A DNA stretch of 64,000 bases, taken from contig NZ_JANSUY010000003.1 in the NCBI RefSeq assembly GCF_024741135.1, positions 186,001 through 250,000 on the forward strand, in the 5' to 3' direction. This DNA comes from Aquiflexum gelatinilyticum (GTDB taxonomy: Bacteria; Bacteroidota; Bacteroidia; Cytophagales; Cyclobacteriaceae). The position numbers and the translations under genes are program-made. The notes under the pieces are model-generated. The model was not told the origin of the DNA. It made no database searches and was given only the letters and a program-made list of their open reading frames with translations. Shown one piece after another: positions 10,534-19,560 of the stretch (within the stretch, counting starts at the first letter, position 1; the number at the start of each line of letters is the position of its first letter).

Positions 10534-11244
10534 TCAATAAGAGGTATTGATCGTAATGTCGGAGGTCTTACTGTCAAGGAGTTTCCCTTTTTCGCATTTC
10601 AATACACGATAGGGATATTTTCTCAATAAATCATGGTTGTGGGTCGCCATCAGGATAGCAGTGCCTTCGTTATTGATTTCCTGAAAAAGTTTAAAAATCC
10701 CATCTGCGACATCTGGATCTAGGTTTCCTGTTGGTTCATCCGCCAAAACTATGGAAGGTTGATTGATAAGAGCCCTTGCAATGACAACCCGCTGCTGTTC
10801 ACCTCCCGAAAGTTGATGGGGCATTTTGGTGGCTGCATCTGCAAGACCAACTTTGAGGAGAACTTCAATCATCCTGTTTTTCATTTTTTCTTTATCCTTC
10901 CATCCAGTAGCCTTCATGACAAAGAAAAGGTTTTCGGCTATGGACCTGTCTGGGAAAAGCTGAAAATCCTGAAATACTATCCCAAGCTTTCGTCTGAGGT
11001 AGGGGACTTCGCTTTTCTTGATTTTTGAAAGTTGAAAACCAACTATTTCAGCTTGTCCCATTTTAAGGGAAAGATCGGCATAAAGGGTTTTCAAAAGAGA
11101 GCTTTTTCCACTTCCTGTCCTTCCGATTAAAAAAACGAATTCATCTTTTTCTATTGAAAAATTAACATTCTGCAGTACTGCATCCAATCCCTGAAAAATA
11201 CAGGCGTCTTTGACCTCAATTACCGCATCCTTTCCAAATTCCAT
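10534..11244 (-). CDS. ftsE: FtsE-type ABC transporter ATPase
   Basis: Cytoplasmic ATPase that, with the membrane protein FtsX, controls peptidoglycan hydrolases during division. The ABC motifs are complete: Walker A GRTGSGKSS, Q-loop DFQLFPDRS, signature LSGGEQQR, Walker B VLADEPTGNLD and the switch His in ATHNHD. 236 residues fits FtsE. No ftsX is next to it; the upstream neighbour is a 67-codon gene whose TAA overlaps this ATG by one base (TAATG). LolD or another MacB-type ATPase is the main alternative; the sequence GNLDPDVADGIF favours FtsE. Confidence 0.85.
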   Translation of the reverse strand: MEFGKDAVIEVKDACIFQGLDAVLQNVNFSIEKDEFVFLIGRTGSGKSSLLKTLYADLSLKMGQAEIVGFQLSKIKKSEVPYLRRKLGIVFQDFQLFPDRSIAENLFFVMKATGWKDKEKMKNRMIEVLLKVGLADAATKMPHQLSGGEQQRVVIARALINQPSIVLADEPTGNLDPDVADGIFKLFQEINNEGTAILMATHNHDLLRKYPYRVLKCEKGKLLDSKTSDITINTSY

Positions 11245-11447
11245 TAAATCTCAATTTTTTGTGTTTTGCCAAATGGCAGTTCCCTTATTAAGGTCTCGAG
11301 TTCTGTTTCCTTTCCTTCCAAACCGAATTTCTCAATATTCTTCAAGGGTCTGTCTGCCCTGAAGTAAGCCACCAAGACAAAATTATCATCTCTGATCTGT
11401 ATATAATCCGGGATTTTGGCTTTTCCTTTTACTTTTAAGATATACAT
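11244..11447 (-). CDS. Small hypothetical protein coupled to ftsE
   Basis: I place the start at the ATG at 11447 (MYILKVKGKAKI), giving 67 residues; an upstream in-frame ATG at 11522 would add a 25-residue basic stretch of low likelihood. The protein is soluble, beta-rich at the start (YIQIRDDNFVLVAYF) and ends in LPFGKTQKIEI. The one-base overlap of its stop with the ftsE start points to translational coupling. No family recognised. Confidence 0.75.
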   Translation of the reverse strand: MYILKVKGKAKIPDYIQIRDDNFVLVAYFRADRPLKNIEKFGLEGKETELETLIRELPFGKTQKIEI

Positions 11448-11550
11448 AAGTTTGTTTATTTTCTCTAATAGGTATGGAAAACAACTTTTTCCCGGATTCT
11501 GTTTTTTTTTGATTCTAATCAAACTGGGGGACTATGTTATTGAAACGAAG

Positions 11551-11581
11551 GAACCGGATTATGTTGCCAATGGTCCGGTTC
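11551..11581 (-). terminator. Possible terminator after the transaldolase-like gene
   Basis: GAACCGGA at 11551-11558 is complementary to TCCGGTTC at 11574-11581 with a 15-base loop, 16 bases past the aldolase stop on the minus strand. The following minus-strand sequence is only moderately T-rich, so termination is likely but weak. Confidence 0.5.
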
Positions 11582-11596
11582 ATTATTTTAAGTCAA

Positions 11597-12256
11597 TTAC
11601 TTTCCTGCTGCTTTAGCATGGTCTGCAAGGAAAGTCGCCAACCCTGAATCCGTGAGCGGATGATTCAACAATCCCAAAATAACTTTCAAAGGACATGTCA
11701 CTACATCTGCACCGAGTTCGGCACATTTGATCAAGTGCATGGTATGCCTTACTGATGCCGCCAAAACTTGGGTGGCATAGCCATAATTTTCATAAATATT
11801 GACAATCTGATCGATCAGCTCTAAGCCATCGTAAGAGATGTCATCCAGTCTTCCGATAAATGGTGAAACGTAGGTTGCTCCGGCTTTTGCGGCAAGAAGT
11901 GCCTGGCCTGCTGAAAAAATCAAAGTACAGTTGGTTCGGATACCTTCATTGGAAAAGTATTTGATGGCTTTTATACCGTCCTTGATCATCGGGATTTTTA
12001 CCACGATCTTGTCATCGATTTTTGCAAGTTCTTTACCCTCTTTGATCATACCTTCAAAATCTGTGGCAATGACTTCAGCACTGACATTGTCATCCACGAT
12101 ATCGCAGATGGCTTTGTAATGTGCTCTAACTTTATCTTCTCCGCTGATGCCTTCTTTGGCCATCAAGGATGGATTGGTGGTGACGCCGTCCAATACGCCA
12201 AGATCGTAGGCTTCCTTGATATCATTCAGGTTGGCGGTATCAATAAAGAATTTCAT
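11597..12256 (-). CDS. Transaldolase / fructose-6-phosphate aldolase family (TalC/FSA)
   Basis: Class I aldolase of the short transaldolase family, 219 residues (E. coli FSA has 220). The start MKFFIDTAN, the TTNPSL motif at 26-31, the Schiff-base Lys87 in VVKIPM and [14 protein letters not shown] are all family marks. It either transfers dihydroxyacetone in the pentose-phosphate pathway or splits fructose-6-phosphate; sequence alone does not settle this. It is transcribed alone, with a promoter match just upstream. Confidence 0.93.
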   Translation of the reverse strand: MKFFIDTANLNDIKEAYDLGVLDGVTTNPSLMAKEGISGEDKVRAHYKAICDIVDDNVSAEVIATDFEGMIKEGKELAKIDDKIVVKIPMIKDGIKAIKYFSNEGIRTNCTLIFSAGQALLAAKAGATYVSPFIGRLDDISYDGLELIDQIVNIYENYGYATQVLAASVRHTMHLIKCAELGADVVTCPLKVILGLLNHPLTDSGLATFLADHAKAAGK

Positions 12257-12281
12257 ATGTTGTTTGTTTATGTTGATTGTA

Positions 12282-12311
12282 CAAAGTTAATTGATAAATC
12301 AGGAAATGGAA
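12282..12311 (-). promoter_or_regulatory. Promoter of the transaldolase-like gene
   Basis: On the minus strand TAACTTTG (plus 12282-12289) matches the Bacteroidota -7 consensus exactly; 19 bases upstream is TTC (12309-12311), one change from TTG. The box lies about 26 bases before the start codon. Confidence 0.5.
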
Positions 12312-12399
12312 GGGGAAAAAGAATGTAAAATGATAAATGGATAATTGAAATGTTGTGTAATCCAAAATTCAAAAAATGGGAAAAAATTAAAAAAAAAGA

Positions 12400-12480
12400 A
12401 GCGGCATCGCACCGCTACGACTGCTTACCCTTGCTCCCTTCCGGACCTGGGGGATTCAGCAGGAGCTGGTCGTGCCGCTA
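12400..12480 (-). ncRNA. ffs: Signal recognition particle RNA, small bacterial (4.5S) type
   Basis: RNA scaffold of the signal recognition particle, which binds Ffh and targets nascent membrane proteins. Read on the minus strand, the ends AGCGGCA (12473-12479) and TGCCGCT (12400-12406) pair to close one long hairpin, and its tip holds the universal Ffh-binding motif with AGGTCCGGAAGG and GCAAGGGTAAGCAG. The stem is followed by a long T run (plus-strand A run from 12399 down), which ends transcription. A full-match promoter lies directly upstream, placing the 5' end at about 12480. Boundaries are good to a few bases. Confidence 0.95.
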
Positions 12481-12485
12481 GGACG

Positions 12486-12516
12486 CAAATGTAGGGTAAA
12501 ATTCTCCGGTTTCAAA
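12486..12516 (-). promoter_or_regulatory. Promoter of the SRP RNA gene
   Basis: On the minus strand TTTG (plus 12513-12516), a 19-base spacer and TACATTTG (plus 12486-12493) match the Bacteroidota consensus without a mismatch. The -7 box ends six bases before the inferred 5' end of the RNA. It is the clearest promoter in the window. Confidence 0.85.
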
Positions 12517-12623
12517 CAGTTGAAATAAAAACAAAACCATTTATTCTTAAGTCGCTCAAAATCAGCGATAAATTTCGTGGCAAAGTTTTTGCAATATTTT
12601 AACTTGAAAAAACAATAAAAAAA

Positions 12624-12905
12624 ATGAAGCAATTACTCGTATTATTCCTTTCAGTATTTCTTTTAAGTTCGTGTGGAGCATTTGGCCCCAATCCGGAGTA
12701 TTACCAGGGTATGAAGGAAAAAAAATTTTTGAGAAGGAATGATGCTGCCGTAATCAGTCACCTCGATGGAAATCAGAGAACATACAGAGTAGTCAGGGAT
12801 GAGAAATTTTATGTGCTAGCCACATTCGAAGATGGATACCTTGTCAAGCTTGAGGAAAAGGAATTTGGACCTGAATTGATGGAAGAATTGATCAAAGACC
12901 AATAA
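12624..12905 (+). CDS. Small hypothetical lipoprotein
   Basis: A 93-residue protein with a signal peptide and lipobox LLSSC, Cys17 being the lipidated residue. The short mature part is charged (EGMKEKKFLRRND-like stretch, then HLDGNQRTYRVVRDEKFYVLATF) and looks like a single small beta domain. It stands alone ahead of the polysaccharide locus on the same strand, 220 bases before the Wza-like gene, with no clear link to it. No family recognised. Confidence 0.85.
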   Translation: MKQLLVLFLSVFLLSSCGAFGPNPEYYQGMKEKKFLRRNDAAVISHLDGNQRTYRVVRDEKFYVLATFEDGYLVKLEEKEFGPELMEELIKDQ

Positions 12906-13134
12906 TTTTATTAGTTGGCATTTTTCTCCAAATTCTATATTTAAGGAATTGCTTTTGGGTTTTTGAATTAAAATTCAGGGTGATTCCTTTATTTTTTCCT
13001 AAAAAAGCAACAAACAATGCTGAATCTTTGCTTTTTTTTGTAATTAGCCCCTATGCTGTAAGTCAGGTTTCGGGTAGTTAACAGACCTGTTCAATAATTA
13101 AATTATTTGGTTAAGTTTACGCATTAAGTTGCCT

Positions 13135-13977
13135 ATGAATATTTCCTTTTATCTAGCCATGAGAAAGGTCGTTTGGAGCCTTCTGGTATTGGTTTTTATC
13201 CTTGCTTACTCTTCATGTGTACCTAATGAAAAAATTATGTACTATCAAAATCTTGAAGGAAACAAAGCTATTCAGGATGAGGAATTGATCAGCTATGAGT
13301 TGCCTGAGTATAGATTGCAGTTCAATGATATCATTGATATTCAGATCCAAACTGTGGAGCAGATTCTTGAAAATGGTATTACTTCCAAAATTCAAAATGA
13401 AGCCAACAATGCTGTTTTTGGTCAGATTGCCCAAAGTGGAGGAGATATCTATTACATGACAGGCTATACCATCGACAAACACGGCTATATCAGAATGCCA
13501 CTTCTTGGAGAGATCCAAGTCAATGACAAGACCCTAGATGAAGTCAGGGTGATTGTAGAAGAAGCATTAAAAAAGTATGTGACCTCTGAGATTTTTGTAC
13601 GGGTCAAACTTGGCGGGATCAGATTTTCAACTTTGGGGGAATTCCGCAGACCCGGAAAGTATGTTGTTCTACAGGATAGATTGACTATTTTTGAAGCTAT
13701 CGCTCAGGCAGGCGACATGACTACCGTAGCCAAAAGAGATGAAATTCTATTGATCAGACAATATCCTGATGGCACCAAATTGCATAGAATCAATCTTAAC
13801 GACAGACAGATTATTCAGACTCCTTTTTACTTCATTCAGCCAAATGATCAGATTTACGCCGAACCTTTGAAGGCAAGAGAAATAGGTACGGGAGAAAACA
13901 CCGCCCAAACTGTTGCTCTGATCCTTTCATCTGTTACGGCTGTCGCTTTGATTTTGAATCTTATTCTACAAAATTGA
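13135..13977 (+). CDS. Wza-like polysaccharide export outer-membrane lipoprotein
   Basis: Outer-membrane exporter of capsule or exopolysaccharide. The lipobox is AYSSC (Cys28 from this start). The Poly_export domain begins at YRLQFNDIIDIQI, and the SLBB-type region contains HGYIRMPLLGEIQV and LGEFRRPGKYVV. A C-terminal hydrophobic helix (VALILSSVTAVALIL) fits the membrane-spanning helix of Wza-type proteins. Starts possible are ATG 13135, ATG 13159 (MRKVVWSLL, the cleanest signal peptide) and a TTG at 13129. Its TGA overlaps the start of the next gene, a Wzc-like kinase, so export and kinase are made together. Confidence 0.92.
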   Translation: MNISFYLAMRKVVWSLLVLVFILAYSSCVPNEKIMYYQNLEGNKAIQDEELISYELPEYRLQFNDIIDIQIQTVEQILENGITSKIQNEANNAVFGQIAQSGGDIYYMTGYTIDKHGYIRMPLLGEIQVNDKTLDEVRVIVEEALKKYVTSEIFVRVKLGGIRFSTLGEFRRPGKYVVLQDRLTIFEAIAQAGDMTTVAKRDEILLIRQYPDGTKLHRINLNDRQIIQTPFYFIQPNDQIYAEPLKAREIGTGENTAQTVALILSSVTAVALILNLILQN

Positions 13978-16406
13978 TGAGTAAAAGCAATCCTTATCCA
14001 TTTATTCCAGATCCTTTTATGCCACCCCATGAGGATGACATTGAATTAAAGGTTGTTCTTTTTAATTACCTGAAATATTGGCCATTTATTGTGACGAGCA
14101 CCTTGGTCTGTGTTTTGGCAGCATTCCTTTTCAACAAATACGCAACCCCGGTATACCTTGTCCAATCTTCGGTTATCATAACAGAAGAACCCCAAGCTTT
14201 GGGATCAGAAATTTTTGATGCAGTAGGAATGATGCCGATCAAAAACAACGTCGAAAACGAAATAGGGATTCTCAAATCCTACACCTTGGCGGAAGAAGCC
14301 ATTTTGGAACTTGGCCTTGATGTTTTTTATTTTACCGATGATTTATTGAGCAGCATACAGGTCCATTCTGGGATTCCGCTGAATGTAGAAGTGGATTGGA
14401 CCCATCCTCAATTGGTCAAAGGCAAATTTGTCATTGAGGTTTTGGATAATCAGACCTTCAGCATTGAACCGGACGGAGATGATTTTGAAATTTTCAACCC
14501 ATCTGATCCTTTTTACAAAAAAGAAATCAATAGCATTCCCGAATTAAAACCGGTTTATGCTTTTGGAGAAAATATTGAATCAGAATTCCTTAAAATTAAG
14601 ATTGAAAGCATTGATGCTAAAGAAGGCGATAGAATCTTCTTCCAATTGGTGGATACCCCGTCGTTGGCACTTTTTTTAAAAGATAAAATCAGCGTCTCAC
14701 CCATCAACAAACAGGCTTCTATTTTGAATATTTCATTTGAAACGCCCGTCAGAAGGATGGGTGAGGAATATCTTAACAAGCTGATGGAAGTTTACCTTCA
14801 AAGAGAGTTGGATGAAAAAAACAAAGCATCAGAAAATACCATTCGTTTTATCGAAGATCAACTAAGCGGTATCACTGATTCATTGAGTTTTTTTGAAGGA
14901 AGCCTTGAAAAATACAGGTCTGAAAACAAAATTTTTAATCTGAGCGAAGAAGGTTCCCAGATTTTCCAAAGACTGCAGGAGTTTGAAAAAGACAAATCCC
15001 AAGCCGAAATCAACCTTAAATATTATCAGACACTTCAAAATTACATCAACAGGGATGATATTGAAGAAATAGTCGCTCCTTCCATAATAGGAAATACAGA
15101 TCCTCTGTTACAGTCTTTGGTGGTAAGCATCAGTGAACTACAAGCCGAGAAAATGAGACTTTCTAATAATTTTTCGGAAGAAGCTCCACCTATCAGGGAA
15201 ATCAATTCCCAAATAAGGATGACCAAAAAGGCCCTGCAAGAAAACATTGCCTCTTCTATCCGCAATACCAATACCTATCTTCAAGAAGTCAATTCTCAAA
15301 TAAAAAGAGTGGAGAGAGAAATCAATTCACTTCCTGAAACAGAAAGAAGGCTATTGGGAATACAAAGGAAATTCACTGTCAATGAAAACATTTATGTTTA
15401 CCTGCTCCAAAAAAGGGCGGAATCTGAAATCACAAGGGCATCCAATATGCCTAAAAATGCAATCTTAGATCTTGCCAGAGCCGGACAGATGCCTGTTTTT
15501 CCAAAGAAAATTGTCAATCTGGTGATTGGTCTGGCCATAGGTCTGTTTTTTTCCATCGGTTATATCTCTATCCGTGATTTCCTGAACACCAAGATCGAAG
15601 ATCCGAAGGAACTTGAAAAACAAATCAATACACCACTAATCGGAATGATTGGAAGAAATCAAGGCAATGACCCCAAACCGGTCTTGAATAATCCAAGGTC
15701 ATCGGTGACAGAATCATTCCGAAATATCCGGGCCGATATGTCCTATCTCAGCCCAAACAAAGAGCACTTGACAATCCTTTTTACATCGAGCATTTCGGGC
15801 GAAGGAAAGACTTTTGCTTCAGTCAATATGGCATCGGTATATTCCCTATTGGGCAAAAAGACCTTGTTGGTAGGCTTGGATCTTAGAAAACCAAAAATTG
15901 CAGAAGAGTTTGGACTGATCAATGACAAAGGTATGAGTACTTGCTTGAGCATGAATATGCCATGGAGAGAGGTTGTAAAACAGACAAAATACGAAAACCT
16001 TGACATCATCCTTTCTGGGCCGATTCCACCAAATCCTGCAGAACTTTTGCTTCAAAACAAATTTTCCAAAATCATGGCTGAAATCAAGCAGGAATATGAA
16101 GTGATTATTTTGGATTGTCCTCCGGCCGGATTGGTTTCTGAGACCAAGGAACTTTTTAAACATTCAGATGTGAATTTTTTCATTTTCAGACAGGGATTTT
16201 CCAATAAAAGCAACATCCAGATATTGAATAATCTGATCGAAAAAGGAGGGGTTTCCAAAATTTATGCTATTCTCAACGACGTCCACATAGACAAAGGATA
16301 CGGATTCGGCTATGGTTATGGCTACGGCTACGGTTATTCCAGCCATTATGGCTACCATGACGAAGTACAGTTGCCTTGGTGGAAGCGTGCGATGAGACGG
16401 GGGTAA
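13977..16406 (+). CDS. Wzc-like polysaccharide co-polymerase / tyrosine autokinase
   Basis: Inner-membrane protein of 809 residues that sets chain length and drives export with Wza. It has an N-terminal Wzz domain with a first membrane helix near 35-55, long coiled-coil periplasmic parts with a GNVR-type region, and a second helix near 510-530. The cytoplasmic BY-kinase domain has Walker A SGEGKT near 607, Walker A' VGLDLRKP and Walker B ILDCPPAG near 711. It ends in a tyrosine cluster (GYGYGYGYGY) for autophosphorylation. The ATG at 13977 overlaps the preceding TGA (TGATG). No partner phosphatase gene is adjacent. Confidence 0.95.
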   Translation: MSKSNPYPFIPDPFMPPHEDDIELKVVLFNYLKYWPFIVTSTLVCVLAAFLFNKYATPVYLVQSSVIITEEPQALGSEIFDAVGMMPIKNNVENEIGILKSYTLAEEAILELGLDVFYFTDDLLSSIQVHSGIPLNVEVDWTHPQLVKGKFVIEVLDNQTFSIEPDGDDFEIFNPSDPFYKKEINSIPELKPVYAFGENIESEFLKIKIESIDAKEGDRIFFQLVDTPSLALFLKDKISVSPINKQASILNISFETPVRRMGEEYLNKLMEVYLQRELDEKNKASENTIRFIEDQLSGITDSLSFFEGSLEKYRSENKIFNLSEEGSQIFQRLQEFEKDKSQAEINLKYYQTLQNYINRDDIEEIVAPSIIGNTDPLLQSLVVSISELQAEKMRLSNNFSEEAPPIREINSQIRMTKKALQENIASSIRNTNTYLQEVNSQIKRVEREINSLPETERRLLGIQRKFTVNENIYVYLLQKRAESEITRASNMPKNAILDLARAGQMPVFPKKIVNLVIGLAIGLFFSIGYISIRDFLNTKIEDPKELEKQINTPLIGMIGRNQGNDPKPVLNNPRSSVTESFRNIRADMSYLSPNKEHLTILFTSSISGEGKTFASVNMASVYSLLGKKTLLVGLDLRKPKIAEEFGLINDKGMSTCLSMNMPWREVVKQTKYENLDIILSGPIPPNPAELLLQNKFSKIMAEIKQEYEVIILDCPPAGLVSETKELFKHSDVNFFIFRQGFSNKSNIQILNNLIEKGGVSKIYAILNDVHIDKGYGFGYGYGYGYGYSSHYGYHDEVQLPWWKRAMRRG

Positions 16407-16452
16407 AGGAATTAGGAATGAAAAATTTAAAATGGCGGATGGAGAAAAGGTG

Positions 16453-16471
16453 TGAAAAGTATCCCTTTTCA
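16453..16471 (+). terminator. Weak terminator after the Wzc-like gene
   Basis: TGAAAAG at 16453-16459 and CTTTTCA at 16465-16471 form a 7-bp stem with a five-base loop, 47 bases past the stop, followed by a T-rich stretch (TTTACATTTTAATTTT). The stem is short and AT-rich, so the call is tentative. Confidence 0.4.
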
Positions 16472-16517
16472 TTTACATTTTAATTTTGGTCACAAAGGGA
16501 ATGATGAATGGTACAGC

Positions 16518-16589
16518 GTCATCCTGAAGGAGGCAAGACCCATGTAGCTCATTTCTATAGGTGAGATTCTTCGCTTCTTTCAGAGTGAC
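16518..16589. repeat. Hairpin-type extragenic repeat element
   Basis: The ends GTCATCCTGAA (16518-16528) and TTCAGAGTGAC (16579-16589) are imperfect inverted copies, and the inside contains GAGATTCTTCGCTTC. This resembles the short dispersed GTCATCCTGA / TTCGCTTC repeats known from many bacterial genomes. Only one copy is in the window, so its repeated nature is inferred from resemblance. Confidence 0.5.
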
Positions 16590-16789
16590 GTCGCAGGTCT
16601 AGCCAATCGGCTTCAAACTAAACAATAAAACTGTTTTTATTAAAACGGAAATGGTTTGGTAAAGCTGGTTTAGACCTTGGTAGTTTTCCATCCACTTCGA
16701 CTATAGTAAGAAGAAATTTACCTTTTCACTTATTTTACTGTGACCCAGGTGGCGGAGCTGTGCACAGTCCGAAGCTAATGATTGAATAA

Positions 16790-17917
16790 ATGAAAAAAAT
16801 TCAAATGGTGGACTTGAGGTCCCAATATGAAAAAATAAAGGAAGAAGTCGACGCTGCCATGCAGGAAGTCATTGATCAGACTGCATTTATCAATGGCCCA
16901 CAGGTTAGGCTTTTTGCTGATGAATTGAAGCAATATCTGAATTGTAAATATGTAATTCCCTGCGGCAATGGAACGGATGCATTGCAGATTGCGATGATGG
17001 CTTTGGATTTTAAGCCTGGAGATGAAGTCATCGTTCCTGCATTCACCTATATCGCAGCAGTAGAGGTTATTGCACTCTTGGGTTTGAAACCGGTTTTTGT
17101 AGATGTGGATCCGGATACTTTTCAGATTGATGCCTCCCAAATAGAACCAGTGATATCTGATAAGACCGTAGCGATTGTCCCTGTCCATTTGTTTGGACAA
17201 TGCTCCGACATGGAATCCATTTTAAAAATTGAAAAAAAACATACCTTGAAAGTCATAGAAGATGCCGCCCAATCCATTGGGTCAGTTTATACTTTCTCTG
17301 ATGGCAACCAAGCCTTTTCAGGCACGATGGGTGAAATAGGCACAACATCTTTTTTCCCATCCAAAAACCTGGGTTGTTTTGGCGACGGCGGTGCAATGTT
17401 TACCAATGACCATGATCTTGCAGAGAAGATGCGGATGATTTCCACCCACGGTCAAAAAAAGAAGTATCACCATCATTCTTTGGGAGTAAATTCACGTTTG
17501 GATACCATACAGGCCGCAATGCTTCGGGTCAAGCTCCGTTATTTGGAACAATACCAAAAAGCCCGAAATGAAGTCGCATCGGCCTATGATTTGGCTTTTG
17601 AAAACCATCCCCATATTTCCATTCCAAAGCGTGATTCTAATTCCACCCATGTGTTTCACCAATATACAGTCAAGCTGAATGGTGTAAACAGGGAGAATTT
17701 TTCAAAACATCTTGCTTCCTTCGGAATTCCGACCATGGTGTATTATCCGGTTCCGGTTCATCTTCAGGTTGCTTACCAAAATCATGGGTTTCAAGAAGGA
17801 GATTTCCCTGTTGCTGAAAAACTCAGCCATGAAGTAATTTCCCTTCCCATCCATACGGAAATGGATCCCGGGCAATTAGAATTGATTATAAATACCATCA
17901 ACAGCTTTTTCCAATGA
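16790..17917 (+). CDS. DegT/DnrJ/EryC1/StrS aminotransferase, WbpE/WlbC type
   Basis: PLP enzyme that puts an amino group on a nucleotide-linked keto-sugar. Asp158 in IEDAAQ contacts the PLP ring nitrogen and Lys192 in FFPSKNLG is the Schiff-base lysine; GNGTDAL binds phosphate. 375 residues is typical. The next two genes, both overlapping by four bases, encode WbpD-like and WbpB-like enzymes, which makes UDP-2-acetamido-3-oxo-glucuronate the likely substrate (the WbpE step). That substrate is inference from context; the enzyme class is certain. Confidence 0.93.
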   Translation: MKKIQMVDLRSQYEKIKEEVDAAMQEVIDQTAFINGPQVRLFADELKQYLNCKYVIPCGNGTDALQIAMMALDFKPGDEVIVPAFTYIAAVEVIALLGLKPVFVDVDPDTFQIDASQIEPVISDKTVAIVPVHLFGQCSDMESILKIEKKHTLKVIEDAAQSIGSVYTFSDGNQAFSGTMGEIGTTSFFPSKNLGCFGDGGAMFTNDHDLAEKMRMISTHGQKKKYHHHSLGVNSRLDTIQAAMLRVKLRYLEQYQKARNEVASAYDLAFENHPHISIPKRDSNSTHVFHQYTVKLNGVNRENFSKHLASFGIPTMVYYPVPVHLQVAYQNHGFQEGDFPVAEKLSHEVISLPIHTEMDPGQLELIINTINSFFQ

Positions 17918-18498
17918 AACTTTATTTTGCCCACGAATCTGCCTATATCGATCAGGGCTGTGAAATAGGAGAGGGGACCAAAATCTGGCATTTCAGCCAT
18001 ATCATGGCCAATTGCAAAATAGGAAAGTATTGCAACATCGGTCAGAATGTGGTGGTTTCCCCCGATGTGATCCTTGGTAACAATGTCAAAGTCCAAAACA
18101 ATGTCTCTATCTACACCGGGGTAACCTGCGAAGATGATGTGTTTTTGGGCCCTTCGATGGTATTTACCAATGTCATCAATCCCCGATCTGCCATCAGCAG
18201 AAAATCCGAATACCTCTCCACCAAAGTCGGCAAAGGTGCGACCATCGGTGCGAATGCGACCATAGTCTGTGGCAATACGATAGGTTCTTACGCTTTCATA
18301 GGCGCCGGGGCAGTAGTGACCAAGGACGTAGCCGATTATGCTTTGGTGATGGGCAATCCTTCTCGTCAGATGGGTTGGGTAAGCGAATATGGACACAAGC
18401 TTGCCTTTGATTCTGAAGGAAAAGCATATTGCAGGGAAAGCGGAGAGGAGTATTTTTTGCAAAATGGCCAAGTCCGAAAATCAGCGAGCCAATCATGA
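17914..18498 (+). CDS. Left-handed beta-helix sugar N-acetyltransferase, WbpD/WlbB type
   Basis: Acetyl-CoA dependent trimeric hexapeptide-repeat enzyme of 194 residues. The N-terminus has [13 protein letters not shown], characteristic of the WbpD/WlbB group, followed by hexapeptide turns ([31 protein letters not shown]) and the [10 protein letters not shown] loop, then [13 protein letters not shown]. It would acetylate the 3-amino group made by the preceding aminotransferase. It overlaps that gene by ATGA and the following oxidoreductase gene by ATGA. Confidence 0.93.
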   Translation: MKLYFAHESAYIDQGCEIGEGTKIWHFSHIMANCKIGKYCNIGQNVVVSPDVILGNNVKVQNNVSIYTGVTCEDDVFLGPSMVFTNVINPRSAISRKSEYLSTKVGKGATIGANATIVCGNTIGSYAFIGAGAVVTKDVADYALVMGNPSRQMGWVSEYGHKLAFDSEGKAYCRESGEEYFLQNGQVRKSASQS

Positions 18499-19457
18499 AA
18501 AACTTTGCATTGATAGGGGCAGCGGGGTATATCGCGCCAAAGCATATGAAAGCCATCAAAGAAACCGGAAATCAAATGGTGGCAGCATTTGATAAGTTTG
18601 ATTCTGTTGGGGTAATGGACAGCTATTTTCCAAAAGCTTCATTTTTTACCGAATTTGAGAGATTTGACAGGCATATGGAAAAACTCAAAAGGGAAGGGGA
18701 TCCTGTCGATTATGTCAGCGTATGTTCTCCAAATTACCTGCATGATTCGCATATCAGGTTTGGGTTAAGACTTGGAGCGGACGTAATCTGCGAAAAACCG
18801 CTGGTTCTCAATCCTTGGAATATGGATGGGCTAGAGTCGGTTGAAAAGGAAACAGGCTCTAAAGTATTCAACATCCTCCAACTGAGACTTCACCCTGCGA
18901 TTTTGGAACTCAGACGCAAAGTGATGGCAGAACCTTCCGATAAAATCCATGATATCGACCTCACTTATATTTCCTCCCGAGGCAATTGGTACTATACCTC
19001 ATGGAAAGGTGACGAAAGTAAATCCGGAGGCATCGCAACCAATATCGGGATTCATTTTTTTGACATGCTGGTCTGGATTTTTGGGAAAGTCAAAACCAAT
19101 ATTGTACATATTCAGAACCATGACAGGGCCTCGGGTTTTCTAGATTTGGAAAGGGCAAGAGTCAGGTGGTTTTTGAGCATTAACCAAGAAACATTGCCCG
19201 AATCTGTATTGTCTAAAGGAAAAACCATTTACCGGTCTCTCACAATAGAAGGAAATGAAATAGAATTCAGTGAAGGTTTTGTTGACTTACACACACAGAG
19301 TTATTCAGAGATTTTAGAGGGAAAAGGATTTGGGTTGGAAGCTGCAAGAAGTTCTGTGGAGTTGGTCCATGATATCAGATTACAGAAAGGAGTAGGATTG
19401 GTGGGGGATTATCACCCGTTTTCCAAAAAACCATTGGCAGACCATCCCTTTTTGTGA
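18495..19457 (+). CDS. Gfo/Idh/MocA-family oxidoreductase, WbpB/WlbA type
   Basis: NAD-dependent sugar oxidoreductase expected to oxidise C3 of UDP-GlcNAcA, the step before the aminotransferase. I start at the ATG at 18495 ([18 protein letters not shown]), which overlaps the acetyltransferase stop by four bases and gives 320 residues, the WlbA length; the Rossmann motif is GAAGYIA. The catalytic EKPL motif follows the CSPNYLHD stretch and [13 protein letters not shown] is the family C-domain signature. The three genes form a tightly coupled unit for a 2,3-diacetamido uronic acid nucleotide. Confidence 0.92.
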   Translation: MKNFALIGAAGYIAPKHMKAIKETGNQMVAAFDKFDSVGVMDSYFPKASFFTEFERFDRHMEKLKREGDPVDYVSVCSPNYLHDSHIRFGLRLGADVICEKPLVLNPWNMDGLESVEKETGSKVFNILQLRLHPAILELRRKVMAEPSDKIHDIDLTYISSRGNWYYTSWKGDESKSGGIATNIGIHFFDMLVWIFGKVKTNIVHIQNHDRASGFLDLERARVRWFLSINQETLPESVLSKGKTIYRSLTIEGNEIEFSEGFVDLHTQSYSEILEGKGFGLEAARSSVELVHDIRLQKGVGLVGDYHPFSKKPLADHPFL

Positions 19458-19560
19458 TTCCTTGTTCCTTTTTTTCATGATTCTGACACAGAATACTACC
19501 CAACAATATCCATCCTAGTAGACATAAGGATCAATACTAATATTTTAAACAAACCAAGAT

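Larger units (their letters stand above)
16407..16789 (+). other. Intergenic stretch between wzc-like gene and sugar genes
   Basis: No gene is seen in these 383 bases. They hold a weak hairpin right after the kinase gene (16453-16471) and a hairpin-forming repeat-like element (16518-16589). The gap, with a terminator candidate, suggests that the sugar genes from 16790 have their own promoter, which I could not place. Confidence 0.7.
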
